From Isoetes engelmannii (Eukaryota > Streptophyta > Lycopodiopsida > Isoetales > Isoetaceae), in NCBI GenBank assembly GCA_011763485.2, contig JAANSK020261382.1:1-22082 (forward strand): a stretch of 22,082 bases of DNA. Reading direction: 5' to 3'. Made by a program: the position numbers and the translations under genes. The notes beneath the pieces were generated by a model. The model was not told where the DNA came from. It did not search any database and saw nothing but the letters and a program-made list of their open reading frames with translations. Below are positions 9,753-20,518 of this stretch, piece after piece; position 1 is the first letter of the stretch, and the number at the start of each line of letters is the position of its first letter.

Positions 9753-9856
9753 CTTTAATTCCGAGTCTACTCAATGGCTTATCACCATGAGTAGTTACTT
9801 TATTGTACTTGTTTTCTTCTATTAATGATCAAAAAATCTCTTTCCTTCAAAAAAAG
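9753..9856 (+). other. LINE 3' UTR end and A-rich tail
   Basis: The sequence TTTTCTTCTATTAATGATC followed by AAAAAATCTCTTTCCTTC and a short A-run is the common shape of plant L1 3' ends (T-rich stretch, AATAA-like region, then poly(A)). The tail is only about seven A and degraded (AAAAAAAG). Confidence 0.65.
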
Positions 9857-9875
9857 AAATAGAAGTAAGCAATGC
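9857..9875. repeat. Candidate right target-site duplication of the L1-type LINE
   Basis: It follows the A-rich tail ending at 9856 and matches 1758-1776 at 16 of 19 positions. The divergence is in line with the decay of the element's reading frames. Confidence 0.4.
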
Positions 9876-10382
9876 CTCCGTCGATGGGCGTGGCTGGAGC
9901 TCGGCTATGGTGGACTTTGGTTAAGATCTTTGGTTACAGCATATACTCATATACTGAACAAGTTACCATAAGAGAAGAACTGGCAATGGGTTCTACACAC
10001 TCCATGATGAATGCCAATCAACCACAAACAACTTGTTGGTAGCGTGTCACGTTGTTCGTCCACAATTTTGTAACCAGCCAATGAGGACCCACTCCAACAT
10101 AGCAACTCATATGCCTTCTCTCTCATCCCTTTCTGTCTTCCATTCTCTCTCCAGCCCATCAGCCTGGAGCCAGCATTGGGTTTAAGCCTGCAGAATAGAA
10201 AAGAGTGCTTTGGCCCCTCCCGGGCATAGCTCGGTAGCTTGGCGGCGCACCTATCCCGGTCTGCTCCCTTTGACAGATTGATTGATTGATCGATCTGGGT
10301 CTCTTGTAGATCTTGTTGTAGCCGGTTAGCCGGCACAGTCCGGTTGTTGGGTTTGGGTTTGTTGTTTTTTTCCGCTGGCGAT
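9876..10382 (+). promoter_or_regulatory. Promoter and 5' UTR region of the KH gene
   Basis: This 0.5-kb stretch between the LINE and the start codon is more GC-rich near the gene. A pyrimidine-rich tract at about 10112-10155 (TTCTCTCTCATCCC, TTCCATTCTCTCTCC) resembles a plant Y-patch near a transcription start. A (GATT)n run at 10276-10290 and GT/T-rich leader precede ATG 10383. No clear TATA box is seen. A 24-codon upstream frame (10111-10185) would be in the leader if transcription starts before it. Confidence 0.45.
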
Positions 10383-13300
10383 ATGTCAGGACGATCATAC
10401 ATGCAGTATTCTCCATCTGCTGGCGGTTCTCCGCAGCTAGGCAGCATGGGGCGCCCTTCGGCTGTCCTTTTGGAGCATGACAAGTGAGTTTATATGGCTA
10501 GGTTTGAGATTTCTTCTTGTTGCGGGGTTGTTTCTCTGAGTTTCGATTCTGGGTTATTAAGGATTTGGTTATGGGATTCCTTGAGGGTTATATGGCCAAG
10601 CTGAATGCCATTTCTAAATATATCTTGGGAGATTATCCCTCCATTTGGTGTAGTAATGGAAAATGGACTTCTGTGATATCCTGGGCAACTTGTGATGGAT
10701 GATAGTTGTTTTTATGCTTAACAGTTGGGAGTATGAGCTTTGCATGCTGTATTTTGTAAATCTTATGATGTTAGATTAGCTATCCGTAACATGTGATAAA
10801 TTTATGTCTCCATAACAGGTACATCTCTGAGCTGCTTATGGAACGCCAGAAATTGGGCCCTTTTATGCAAGTTCTGCCCAATTGTAGTCGTCTGCTCAAT
10901 CAAGGTGATATTATTGGATTTAATGCATGTGCCTTCAGACCACAGAAGAATCCTAGCTGAAAAGGCTTAAACTAGAGGGTCTATTAGGTCACATCAAAAT
11001 ATATTTAATCGTCAAAGCACCATGGTCCTAAGCAGATTTTGACTGTATCATGTCAATGTGCCAACGATATTGAAGTTAAAAGTGTACATATTTTACTCTA
11101 ACCTGATATTATCCCTGTACAAGTAGAGAATGAGTTGAGGAAATGGAAGAGTGAGTGGCCCTTGGTAGTCCGAATTAGCATGACAGGAGTAATCAGGTGC
11201 AGGAAGTAATTTAAAAGCTTACATCAAAGAATGGGATTTATTTAGCTTAGATGTACAGTCTTAATCTACAGGTGGGATTTCTGTTATCCTGCTTGACGGA
11301 ATTAGAAATGTGGTTAAGTGCTTGTCAGCATCATGGCCAGGAAAATGCAACATGGCTGATCACGCGAATGAAGTTTCTCGAAGCAAGTTGCATTATTCTG
11401 CTGCCATGGAGTTGCTGGTGTCTGAAAAATATGCCTATTTAATATTGTAATAACTTGGTGTCACAAAGCTCTTGGAAACTCTTGCCTATTCACTGGCCAC
11501 AGGAAGATGGAAAAATAGGTAAAAGAGTTCCTAAAAGTTGCCAATTACTTGGATATATAGTACATACACCAAAAATGAAGAGAAATGTAAATTTATTACT
11601 ACAATGGTCACCTACACTAAGTTTTATGCTCGAGATGCATTATTTTGCTGCTGGCCCTTATTCTTGTACTTCCAATTGGTAGTGTTTGTGTTGGACATTA
11701 TAGCAATGCATATCTGTGATTGCTTGGTTTGTTGGATGTTATAGACTAATGGGCTATCTAACAGAAATTGTTCGAGTGACAACTTTAGTGGGAAAATCAC
11801 CTTTTCTTGATCAAGATACCCTGGAACATGGAAGTCCACTTACATCAGGAGGTATGCTATCCAATGGGTCGGGAGACTTGAATGGTTGGAGCAGCATGCA
11901 GGCAGAGGTAAATTTTGGTTTCATAAAACATAAAGTTTTGTTAGGGGACTCTCATAAAGAGCCTATAAAAGAATACAAACCAGATTGAAGAATCTCAATC
12001 AACAAGATTTCACTTGATCTTCTGGAGTATTTTGTGCGGGCATTGTTTCTTATGGGTTTTGGAGTATGCACGTTTTTGCCATATGTGTGCATTATGTATA
12101 TTAATTACAGCAATTAGTCTTTGATAACCTTGCATTCTTTATATCAGTACCGCTTGTCCTGCTTTCGATTGATCCTCAATTCTTTATATTGAGCAATGGA
12201 TCTTTCCTTTTTGAGAATGGGAAGCTCGCGTTTTAAGATCTTTTCTGGCATGTTCTTTTGTCTTTCTGAATGATGAATGTTACAGTGTCTGTAACAAACT
12301 TAGTTTATCCAGCTCTCTTCTGTTTAAGAGTGGTGGTGTTTCATCATTCTGAACATTCATGCTAAGACATTGTACATATGATATTTGAGTTATCTATTAT
12401 AACATTGACCCACTAATAGCATGAGACCAACTAACTTAGAAAGTTTGTATTGGACCCAATATATCAGGTTTTAACTGCTTAGGATTGGCCTTCTTTTATG
12501 GGTTCAATAAAGGTGCTGCCAAGTCCACTACTAGAGAGCCTTCAATACTCGCTATCTCGAGTTCTTAGGATGTCTTAATACAATGTCTACAATACAAAGT
12601 GGCTCTCTTTTACAGTTTCATTAGCATCTGCCTAGAAGAGTACTGAAGATATTTGTAACCAAGGACAATGAGAATGTAATTTGTGCATCCAAGTTCAAGA
12701 ACGAGAATCTACTTCATAATGTTGACTGGTTTGTCATCTTCAACCAAGGACAAGTAATTTGTGCATCCGGATTCAAGGATGAGAATCTTACTTCATAATG
12801 TTCCTTTGTCCTTGTCAAGAATTTGACTGTCAGAGCAAACTTTATTAACCAATTCAAGTTCCTTCAGTTCGTTAAAGCTGAACGGATCTTGCGTAAATGT
12901 TCCATTTGCACAATTTTCATTCTGTTCCCTTGTTTTTGATGGTTTCAATGCAAGCCTGATATTGTCCCACTGGACATGATACAAAGTTGTTTCAAGCTGA
13001 TATCTTCATAAACGAAGTGGCTCCCTTCTACATCTTCATTGGCATCTGCTATTATCTAAATGTCTAGAAGAGAATTAGAAATGGAATTTATGCATCCAAG
13101 ATCAAGTACGAGAATTGTACTTTCATAATGATGTGTTGTTCGTCCTTGTCAAGAATTGGACTGTCAGTTCACGTTATTAATTAATTCAAGTTTCTGCAAT
13201 TTGTTACGTTAAAGACGAGCGGATCTTGCTTGAATGTTCCATTTAGCACACTTTTGATTTGGTTTGCTTTCTTCTGTTTGGTGGTTTAAATACAAACCTG

Positions 13301-14944
13301 ATATTTGTCTCATTGGACATGATAAAATTTTTCCTTCATTGTTTTGCACCAACAAGTCTCCTGCATGTTTGTACTTCCCTGCAGGATAACTTAATGGCGC
13401 TTGAGGATACATCCGAAGGACTTGGTGTGGGCTTTTCCAGTTCATTCTTCTCTAATGTGCGTTCACTATCCCAATGAATCCCTAAACTTCAATGCATATT
13501 CAGCTTTATTGTGAGCCTGGTGTATATCCACTTCCATTTTCTGTTGTATTTATTGCAGGCTTGTCTTCTGTTTGTTTGTTTTTTTGGCACCTGATTACTA
13601 TTCTCTTTGTAACACACAACAGTGAACTGTAGTTAGGAGTCTCATTTATACATCTCTGGAGTTCTAAGTTCACAATTAGGCACTTGTGTGAGTTGTAGTT
13701 GCAGTGTTGATCTTGCGTTTTTGACATTTGAAGTTAGAACCATTCTTAGTAGCAAGCAATGCTAGAACAACTCATGAAACAGCTATTCATGAAATAACTA
13801 TTCACAAAACTTTAGCAGGGCAAAGACATAATCAATGTTGGCTGGAATTCTGTAAAAGGTGTAGGGCTCATAGGGGCAATTAAGCCTTTATGCAATTTCT
13901 GTTAACCTGTCATTACGACCAATTACCCATGTTTAACTCTTTATTTAGCAGCTTACACAAGATAGGACAAAAACCTCATTGCATGAGTTGATGTTTCATG
14001 AATAGGAACTTTCTATGGTCAAATGTCCTCATGTTTGGGAACAAGTTTGCACTTCTCAAGCAAACTAGAAATTAGAAGTTGGCAGCTGTTAACTTCCTGG
14101 CCATTTTTACTGACTGTCATATGTTCTGTATTTTCAGAGGCCAGTTATATCACAAGCTTCCTCATTTGGCTGGCACACTAACCCTTCAGGGTCACCTGGC
14201 CCGATTGTAAAGAAAACTCACCGAATTGAAGTTCCTGTTGATACTTACCCAAATGTATGTCCATTGATGTCTGTAATTTTGTAGGATTTGTGAGTGGAGT
14301 CTCATGCCTCTGACATCCTTACCATATGCAGTTCAACTTTGTTGGACGTATCCTTGGGCCCCGTGGGAATTCATTGAAACGCGTGGAAAGCATGACAGGT
14401 TGCCGTGTCATGATTAGAGGACGTGGGTCTATTAAGGATAGTGCCAAGGTATGTGCTTTACATGCTCTTTTCCATCTGCCAGTTGAAAATATTTCATATT
14501 TCTTTCAGTTGATTAGACTTTTCGTTAAGGATGAGCTTATTGATGTAGGAAGAGAAAATGAGGGATAAACCAGGATATGAACATCTAAATGAGCCTCTTC
14601 ATGTGCTTGTTGAGGCGGAGCTTCCAGCAAGCATTATAGATTCTCGCCTGAAGCACGCACGTGAAATTTTGGAAGATGTTCTCAAGCCTCCTGCGGTGAG
14701 GAAAAAGCTTACTGTTTCGTTGTTTATGGCTTTCTGATTTAGATATACCAATACCAGAAAGATCCGCTTTTGAGCTTTTCTAATGTCATTACAGGATGAA
14801 TCTGTGGATGTTGTTAAAAAGGCACAGCTTCGGGAGCTGGCAATATTGAATGGCACCTTAAGAGAAGAAAGTCCCTCTTATCTTGCTGGTGCTGTTACTG
14901 CATTCAATAACCCCGGAATGAAGCGCCCTAAAACTCGACGGTAG
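10383..14944 (+). CDS. STAR-family KH-domain RNA-binding protein (quaking/SPIN1-like), 7 exons
   Basis: Coding exons: 10383-10483, 10819-10904, 11765-11907, 14138-14254, 14332-14448, 14549-14695, 14795-14944; total 861 nt, 286 aa, all introns GT-AG. The start [12 protein letters not shown] is the family's usual start. QUA1 dimerisation segment: residues 34-63 ([26 protein letters not shown]). KH domain: about 138-230, with the GPRG loop at 158-161 and a [13 protein letters not shown] strand. QUA2: about 242-262 ([15 protein letters not shown]). The end KRPKTRR (280-286) looks like a nuclear signal. Such proteins bind short single-stranded RNA motifs as dimers and act in splicing or mRNA fate. 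Length and domain order match Arabidopsis At4g26480/At5g56140, which I judge the closest group from memory. No lesion is visible. Confidence 0.96.
11908..14137 (+). other. Long third intron of the KH gene
   Basis: The 2230-bp intron separates the QUA1-side exons from the KH exons. It begins GTAAAT after residue 110 and ends TTTTCAG, phase 0. The other introns are 335, 860, 77, 100 and 99 bp. It contains a local tandem duplication (12591-13334) and no recognisable transposon or coding frame. A stretch at 13385-13460 is preceded by CCTGCAG and could be a cryptic exon, but it is not needed for the family protein. Confidence 0.85.
12591..13334 (+). repeat. Local tandem duplication inside intron 3
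   Basis: Copy 1 (12591-12993) and copy 2 (13011-13334) share, in the same order, AAGTGGCTC, GCATCTGC, TCTAGAAGAG-like, TGCATCCAAG, TTCATAATG, CCTTGTCAAGAATT, GACTGTCAG, CGGATCTTGC, ATGTTCCATTT, CCTGATATT and TGGACATGAT. Copy 1 also has an inner duplication: 12657-12722 and 12742-12802 both carry AACCAAGGACAA, AATTTGTGCATCC and CTTCATAATGTT. Copies are diverged, so the events are old. Confidence 0.8.
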
Positions 14945-16430
14945 TTCTGCATTTGGATGAGCATGGGATTGCAGCTTTTATGTCATAAAATCTGAAGCTT
15001 ATGCCATAGCAAGGGGCATGGACTGCCACATTGGCTCTTGCTACATGCGTTTCTCAGCTATTCTTACATTGAAGGTGGAGTCAACAAGCTTGCTCTAAGG
15101 CAGGATTTAACTACTAGCAATAATATCTGGTAGCTAAAGTGTCAGTAGCTGGAGATCCATAACACTGATTTGAAACTTGTTCGTCAGCTGAAAATAGTCC
15201 ATTGCTTGTCTCTACGGAGTGATTAGTTAACTAACGGACCACTAGGTCTCATGAAGTTATGAAGTTGCATTTGACCTCGAGAAATATTGACAGTGTTGCG
15301 AGTTTGGGAGTAGGTTTTTGCCTTTTTATTTGGCCTTCAAATAAGGGACCGTTCAGGCTCAGGATGATCCATAGTTTAGTCTATATTGACTTTTTACCAG
15401 GACTACTATTACACATGTAGCCAAAAATGCCGATGCGCTAGTAGCTGTGGAGCAATTTTGATCAGATCTTGCAGAGAGTATTGACCGAGTGTTATGTTCA
15501 GATGAATGGGTTGACAATGAATATTTGATGGGCGGGCTGCTTTTGGGCTGCCTCGTTGCCCTTCTTGATCGTCAGATTTTTGAAGCGCCTGTTCTGCTGA
15601 CAATTACTCAGTCTTTCGGACTTTAATGGAAGATGCTTCAAATATTTATTGTAATCTTATGGTAATGGTTAATTACAATGACATAAAGCATGGTTGATTA
15701 TCGGTACACCCCATAAAATTCATGTCTGATTAATGTTGGAATTGTGTACTGGGAGGTTCCTTTAATGTTTTGACGTCAATCACAGCCATTTTGACTTTCT
15801 TTTGAGGTTTCTAACGATTATCTTATCCCCCTCTTAAATCTGCTTTTGCCATCTTGTAGCAGGAAAATGAGAATCCATTTGCCCTATTAATTGTCACAGC
15901 TTTTAGGTCTTGTTAACAATCCATGACGAGTTCCATGTTATTCTTCAAGAGTTTTATGTTATTATATAGAACCGTCTGGGAGGTGGATAATCTAAACAGA
16001 CATGCATGGTCGTGACTTCCACTGACATGTGAAGACTGACATTTGACTTACCTCCAATCAGGTACATTTAAACTAACTGAGACATTCTTTTATTTTTGGT
16101 TTGCCTCAATGGCTCTGATTTGACAAGTTTTCTGACTATCCAGTGCTGTTAACCATGAAGCTTTGTGGTTTCTTTGCTTATAACTTTGGCTTATTTTTTA
16201 TGAGTGGCGTGGATGAGCTAACATGGCTCATATGTTTTGCAGATATGGGTAAGCTGCTGTGAAAGGGAGCTCTAATTCTAAGGTAAAGCATTCTCAATGG
16301 GTTTATATGTTTATGAGACATAATGAAAGTTGTATGTTCTTAGATCTGGAGTTCGAGAAGGTAGATAAAACATATAATTGTTCTTGGAATCTATGCTTAA
16401 AATAGAGCCTTAGTGATCCCCATAATTTCT
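14945..16430 (+). other. 3' UTR of the KH gene and downstream non-coding DNA
   Basis: The sequence after the stop has no long open frame. AATATTTATTGTAATCTTATGG-type AT-rich sequence near 15640-15662 is a plausible polyadenylation region, giving a 3' UTR of about 0.7 kb; this end is inferred. The rest to 16430 shows no gene, repeat or RNA structure I can support. Confidence 0.4.
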
Positions 16431-16888
16431 GCTGATTAGTTTCACAAGATGTAAACGACCGCGTCGCTGGCTATTTTCATTATCCCAAGTATGGATGGAT
16501 GTAGATACTCAGCATGAGCAGCAGTTGTTTTATGATTTGGCAGATTATTATCACCATAAGAGGTTTGCTGAGATTATGCGAGGATATGTTCCCAATATAG
16601 AATTGAGTATTTCAGAGTATAGATAGTGTATTAAAACATTAGACGCAAATGATGCCTCGTTTGACTGGTATAATGCTGATTAGTCTTACAAGATATAACA
16701 GTCGGTTCTAAAATACTCCTGGCATGATCAGCAGGTGTTCTACGATTCGGAAGTTTATCAAAGTTTTTTTTAAGAGGTTGGTTGTGATTATGCAAGGATA
16801 TATTCCCTATACATAGAATTGGGTAGTTCAGGGTGTAGTTGAAACGTTTCAGAATGTTAGGCAAATGATGCCTGGTTGCACTCAGAAT
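16431..16888 (+). repeat. Diverged tandem duplication of about 0.2 kb
   Basis: Copy A (16431-16674) and copy B (16675-16888) both start GCTGATTAGT and share CACAAGAT/TACAAGAT, GATCAGCAG-like, TTTATGATT/TCTACGATT, AAGAGGTT, GAGATTATGC/GTGATTATGC, AAGGATAT-like, ATAGAATTG, TTCAG and GCAAATGATGCCT. Copy A is open in one frame from about 16429 to TAG 16624-16626 (FYDLADYYHHKRFAEIM); copy B has stops at the matching place. Confidence 0.7.
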
Positions 16889-18014
16889 AGTTCCTGATTT
16901 ATTTATTGGATTAACCGCAGTAGAACAATTGTTTAGCTTTCTTGCCATTTTTGTTTCTGGACTCGCTGAGATAACCACCAGATTATGTTTAATGAGCTAG
17001 ACACCTTAACTTGTTCTAAATGCTGGACCAACTTCATGTTTTTATTACCATGTAGGGCATTAGCAAAATTAAAAGCTAATGCTGTTAGTACGCAGCCATT
17101 AGGAAAACAAACTAAAGCTAGTCATATGAAGCTCGGAATATTGGAACAGAAGCTTTTAGATGTCGAGACGTTTTCAGTTAAATTAGGAGGAAAATATAGA
17201 TTCTGACTGCTTATTGTCCTTTCATGAAAGGTGAAGAATCTGTTTATTCATGCGAAGCTCCCCAGGCAGTTCTAGTGGACAAACTCTCTTCCCAACTATG
17301 TTTACTTTGATCTAGAATATGCTGCCAATAAAAACTGCTGGCTATGTGTATTTCTTCATGAATGTTAAGTTTATACAGCAAGATGCAAGATTTACGTTTT
17401 CTATTGTGTTTATATGCTCTTGAACGATGACATGGGTCTTGTAGTAAATGCCCAAGCAGTTGCTTGTAATGAAATGCCAAGCAGTTTGAGTCCAACTTTG
17501 CATAAAACTGTGGATCAGAAACCTAGGTTTGTAGTGATGTCTCAAAACCTGGATATATGTCAATCTGTTACATGGAATATTGACTGCAAATATGCCTATC
17601 TACCCCATAGCGTGCTATCCATCCTCAGCAAGTAGGTTAGGTTAAGACTGTAATGCTTTAGGAGAGTTATATGCATGGATGAGCTGGACTATGGTAATTG
17701 AAAACAAGATTAAATTGTAATTAGGACTGGGTGTGATCAAAATGTAAACAAAAAGTATGCTGATTCGAGTTATTTTCAGGCGTGAAATTTGTACAAACTC
17801 CAGTTGTGTAAGTGTGCAAGTCGTGGGTGGGATGACAAAAAGTATGCAAAGTAGCAATATCTTTGTTTGATACGAGCTGCAAGATTTTGAATAAAATAAA
17901 TGGAAAATAATTTTTTGCTTTTGTTTTAAGTTATTATTAAAATTACTAGAAACGGAGCTGTGGGCATAAGTTGGAGCCTTTAAATATTTTGGCTGCAGCA
18001 AAAAAAGCGTACGA

Positions 18015-18044
18015 TAATAATGCAGCTCTTAATAATGCAGCTCT
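18015..18044 (+). repeat. Perfect tandem duplication, 15 bp x 2
   Basis: TAATAATGCAGCTCT occurs at 18015-18029 and 18030-18044; an imperfect third copy (13 of 15) is at 18071-18085. Confidence 0.85.
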
Positions 18045-19167
18045 TGTAACAATGTAAGAAAAGTGTACAATAATAATGCAGTGCTGAGCTATGTTTAAAA
18101 GAAACCTAGTTTTTTCATGTTAGTTAGAAAAATTGCCAAGCATTGCTGGCTAGAGGTGGTGGTTTTGGTAAACATTGTAAGATTTGCGTAGTATTAATTA
18201 GAATGCAACGTTAACCAATATTAAAGGGTGAACCAATTATTATATTTGTTCAATGGTCATGAGCAAGGAACTTTTTATTACCATTTGTTTCATGCTTATC
18301 AATACTGTGGGGTTAGTGTGATTTATGATTGTATATGCCATCATTGACATGTCTGAGTTTGTAAGTTATGCTAGTTATGCTAGTAGATGTTCAAGAGACA
18401 TTGATGCCTAATCTATATACGTGTCAAAGGTGGTGCAAAATGTTATTATTCATATGCACTCAAAGTGATCTATGAATGAGGTGTAATATCATGGATTCCA
18501 TTAATTGCTAGCATTGAGAGAACTCAAATATAGTAGTTCGTTCTCTACATGATGCCAATGCTAGAAAGGTGGTAATTTTATTTTTTCAATATGTTCTTTC
18601 ACATGATTAGGCATAAGCATGGTGGATATATTTTCTATGTCAAGGACATTTTATGTCATGATTCTTCTATTTTATAGCACTTAAGATTGTGCTAAGCTTC
18701 CAGTGTATCACATATTCAATTGTTTATTTGAGAGATTATACCAATGGTTCCTTGTGTTTAAATCATAATAATTCAGCTTCGTTTTAGAATTCTATTCGTT
18801 GCTTCTCCATTATCTCACGTGGCATGCTCATTGTTGCCACGATTTCCCCCCACGGGTTTTTTTTCACCCGGGCCTTAATGCGCATGTTGTTTTTCTTGTG
18901 CAGGTCCCATAGGCCAATTGGCCTCCGTGGGCGCTAAAAGTTATTTTATGCTATTTTATTATCTCAACGCTTTCTAACCAAAATATTGCATATCTATTTG
19001 GCAATGGTGGGCTTTTTCCCTAAGCTTCTATTGGGTATCAAGGTTGCAACAACTTTTCAAGCTTTGTTCTTCCCACAAAGTGCATGGATAATGGCATGAA
19101 AGCCCCTTTTTCTCGGCTCTACCTTAACTATTCAATCTTGCAATACAGGTAACATGCATGTTTCGGC

Positions 19168-19322
19168 CATGACATGATCTACTTCAAGATTTAATGACAT
19201 GACATAATCTACTTTAAGATTTTGTTGGTAATAGCATGCATGTGTTTCTGCTTCCATGACATGGTTTACTTAGATTTTGTTGGTAACATTTCTCCCTCCC
19301 TCCCTCCCTCTTCCTCCCTCCT
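19168..19322 (+). repeat. Three CATGACAT-type repeats followed by a TCCC microsatellite
   Basis: Units at 19168-19192, 19198-19231 and 19255-19286 each begin CATGACAT and contain CTACTT/TTACTT and AGATTT; the last two also share TTTTGTTGGTAA. Each of the spacers nearby holds CATGCATG. The block is followed by a (TCCC)n-type tract, 19291-19322. Confidence 0.7.
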
Positions 19323-19861
19323 TTGGAAATGTTTGTTACAATTAACAATTTCAGCATACAATCTCTCCCTATATTTATGTATTGTAAAACCTATTACAAA
19401 CTATTATGACAAACTTATCATATATTTTATTATCTCTTACTTAATTCCTAATGGTTTTCTTGTTTGAGCTGGAAGACTATATTTGAGCCATGTGAGGTTA
19501 AAATTGTCCAAGTTTAGAACTTAACAATTGGAATGCATATTTTGTCTATAATAGTCAAGATAAAAAGAACCCCTTGTTAACTTATGTGAATGAAGCACTT
19601 CAAACCCCAGGTCCTTCATTTTCCCAACGTGGTTGTTGAAGAAGCTGAACCTCTGGTTAAATAATTACATCAAAATTAACTTTCACAATTATGTTTTTAA
19701 TAAGTATAAATTTTCCCAGCTTATGCAGAAACACCTACAATTACAATGAAGCACTGGCAACATGCAAAGATATACAGGTAGTGGTTTCATGGTCTACAAC
19801 AAACAAACATTTAGAACTCGAATATGTGGTCACACATTTTAAAATACAATAACTAAAGATG

Positions 19862-20390
19862 TTACCTTTCTTTTTTCTGGTCAACAATTCTTTTGCTCAA
19901 GCTTAAATAGTTTTTTTGAGAATCAACATTCAGGGACATGAATGGAATTTCTAAGATGGCGATGTAAGCTTGTCCTTCGCTGAGAGAGCTATCAGAAGCA
20001 GTGAGTCTTCGTAATCCTAGTTTTCCAACATTCAAAGAATTTTGTACGTCAATGGATGATTGCTTTAGTTTTGTTTCTTCCAATGCTAAAATCTCATTAT
20101 TAGGTAGGATTGTTTTTTTTTATCCCCCTCTATGTTCCTCTTTAGTGCTAAAATATGTTCCTCTCTAGTGCTAAAATAGATGTTTCCAGCGCAGATGGGA
20201 ACTCTCCGCCCTCTCTTCCTGTCTCCAATTCAAGCAAACCCCCACCAGATCCTGATTCAGCTCCATTTATAGCAACCAAATTCTCAAACTTTTCTACTCC
20301 ACTCAGCTCCTTAGATGACACTTTGGTGTATGGGATGCCGAAGGAACTCTCATGAACTTCAGAGGTGGCAAACTGAGTTTTCTCAAGCAT
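19862..20390 (-). pseudogene. Two coding-like minus-strand frames, unrecognised, probably decayed exons
   Basis: Frame 1 reads 20390 to 20148: polar, Ser/Gly/Glu-rich (SSFGIPYTKVSSKELSG, then GAESGSGGG). Frame 2 reads about 20100 to 19862 (SSIDVQNSLNVGKLGLRRL, EGQAYIAILEIPFMSL) and meets a GT dinucleotide after GAAAG that could be a donor. Both carry the string ILALE, because a 23-bp tandem duplication (20131-20176) lies at the junction, where it also introduces a stop. The two frames may be one ancestral exon split by this duplication. No family recognised. Confidence 0.3.
20131..20176. repeat. Tandem duplication, 23 bp x 2
   Basis: TATGTTCCTC(T/T)TTAGTGCTAAAA at 20131-20153 is repeated with one change (TTTAG to TCTAG) at 20154-20176. 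A weaker third relative, TTTCTTCCAATGCTAAAA, is near 20072-20090. It lies inside the minus-strand coding-like block. Confidence 0.8.
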
Positions 20391-20518
20391 TCAGTTGAAT
20401 CTTGTATATCATTCTGACCCTCTTGTCTGGAATGAGGACAACCAATAGATAAACTAAATAACCTAAACTAAAACCCTGCTCCTGATTAGCTGAACCTAAC
20501 ATAATTGGTATAAGTACT

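Larger units (their letters stand above)
1777..9856 (+). mobile_element. Nearly full-length, inactive L1-type LINE
   Basis: Order of parts on the + strand: 5' region with a small open frame (1984-2250), ORF1 with DUF4283-like domain and zinc knuckle (2457-5134), ORF2 with APE-type endonuclease, reverse transcriptase and zf-RVT (5168-8862), an extra open segment (8863-9752), a short 3' UTR, and an A-rich tail at 9849-9856. Candidate target-site duplication: AAATAGAAGTAGATAATGC at 1758-1776 against AAATAGAAGTAAGCAATGC at 9857-9875, 16 of 19 identical, which sets the ends given here. Every known domain frame carries frameshifts and stops, so this copy is dead and fairly old. The core is certain; the 5' boundary is uncertain because a related CCAAAAATAGAAG string also occurs about 36 bp upstream. 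Confidence 0.8.
16889..19861. other. AT-rich intergenic DNA with small repeats
   Basis: No gene is supported. A frame ending at 17206 (ALAKLKANAVSTQP) follows a CATGTAG acceptor-like site at 17051-17057 but has no recognised domain. Small features: TAATAATGCAGCTCT twice at 18015-18044 with an imperfect third copy at 18071; a perfect palindrome AGGCCAATTGGCCT at 18911-18924 between inverted CCCACGG/CCGTGGG arms; three CATGACAT repeats at 19168-19286; and a TCCC-rich microsatellite at 19291-19322. Confidence 0.5.

Noticed and set aside
9947-10483. Long minus-strand open frame of 178 codons across the KH promoter and first exon
   Set aside because: It overlaps the true first exon antisense, has no recognisable domain, and the low-stop stretch is explained by local GC content.
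13209-13477. Open frames on both strands in KH intron 3
   Set aside because: No domain, not conserved between the two duplicate copies, and not needed for the STAR protein.
14326-14568. Continuous + frame across KH exon 5, intron 5 and into exon 6
   Set aside because: It is exon 5 read through the 100-bp intron. GT-AG sites at 14449 and 14548 restore the family protein exactly, so this is at most an intron-retention product with an early stop.
17642-18001. 119-codon minus-strand frame
   Set aside because: It is low-complexity Leu/Ile/Ser/Thr-rich from AT-rich DNA, with no motif or splice context.
19222-19467. 81-codon + frame over the CATGACAT repeats and TCCC tract
   Set aside because: It is hydrophobic, built from repeat and microsatellite sequence, with no support as a gene.
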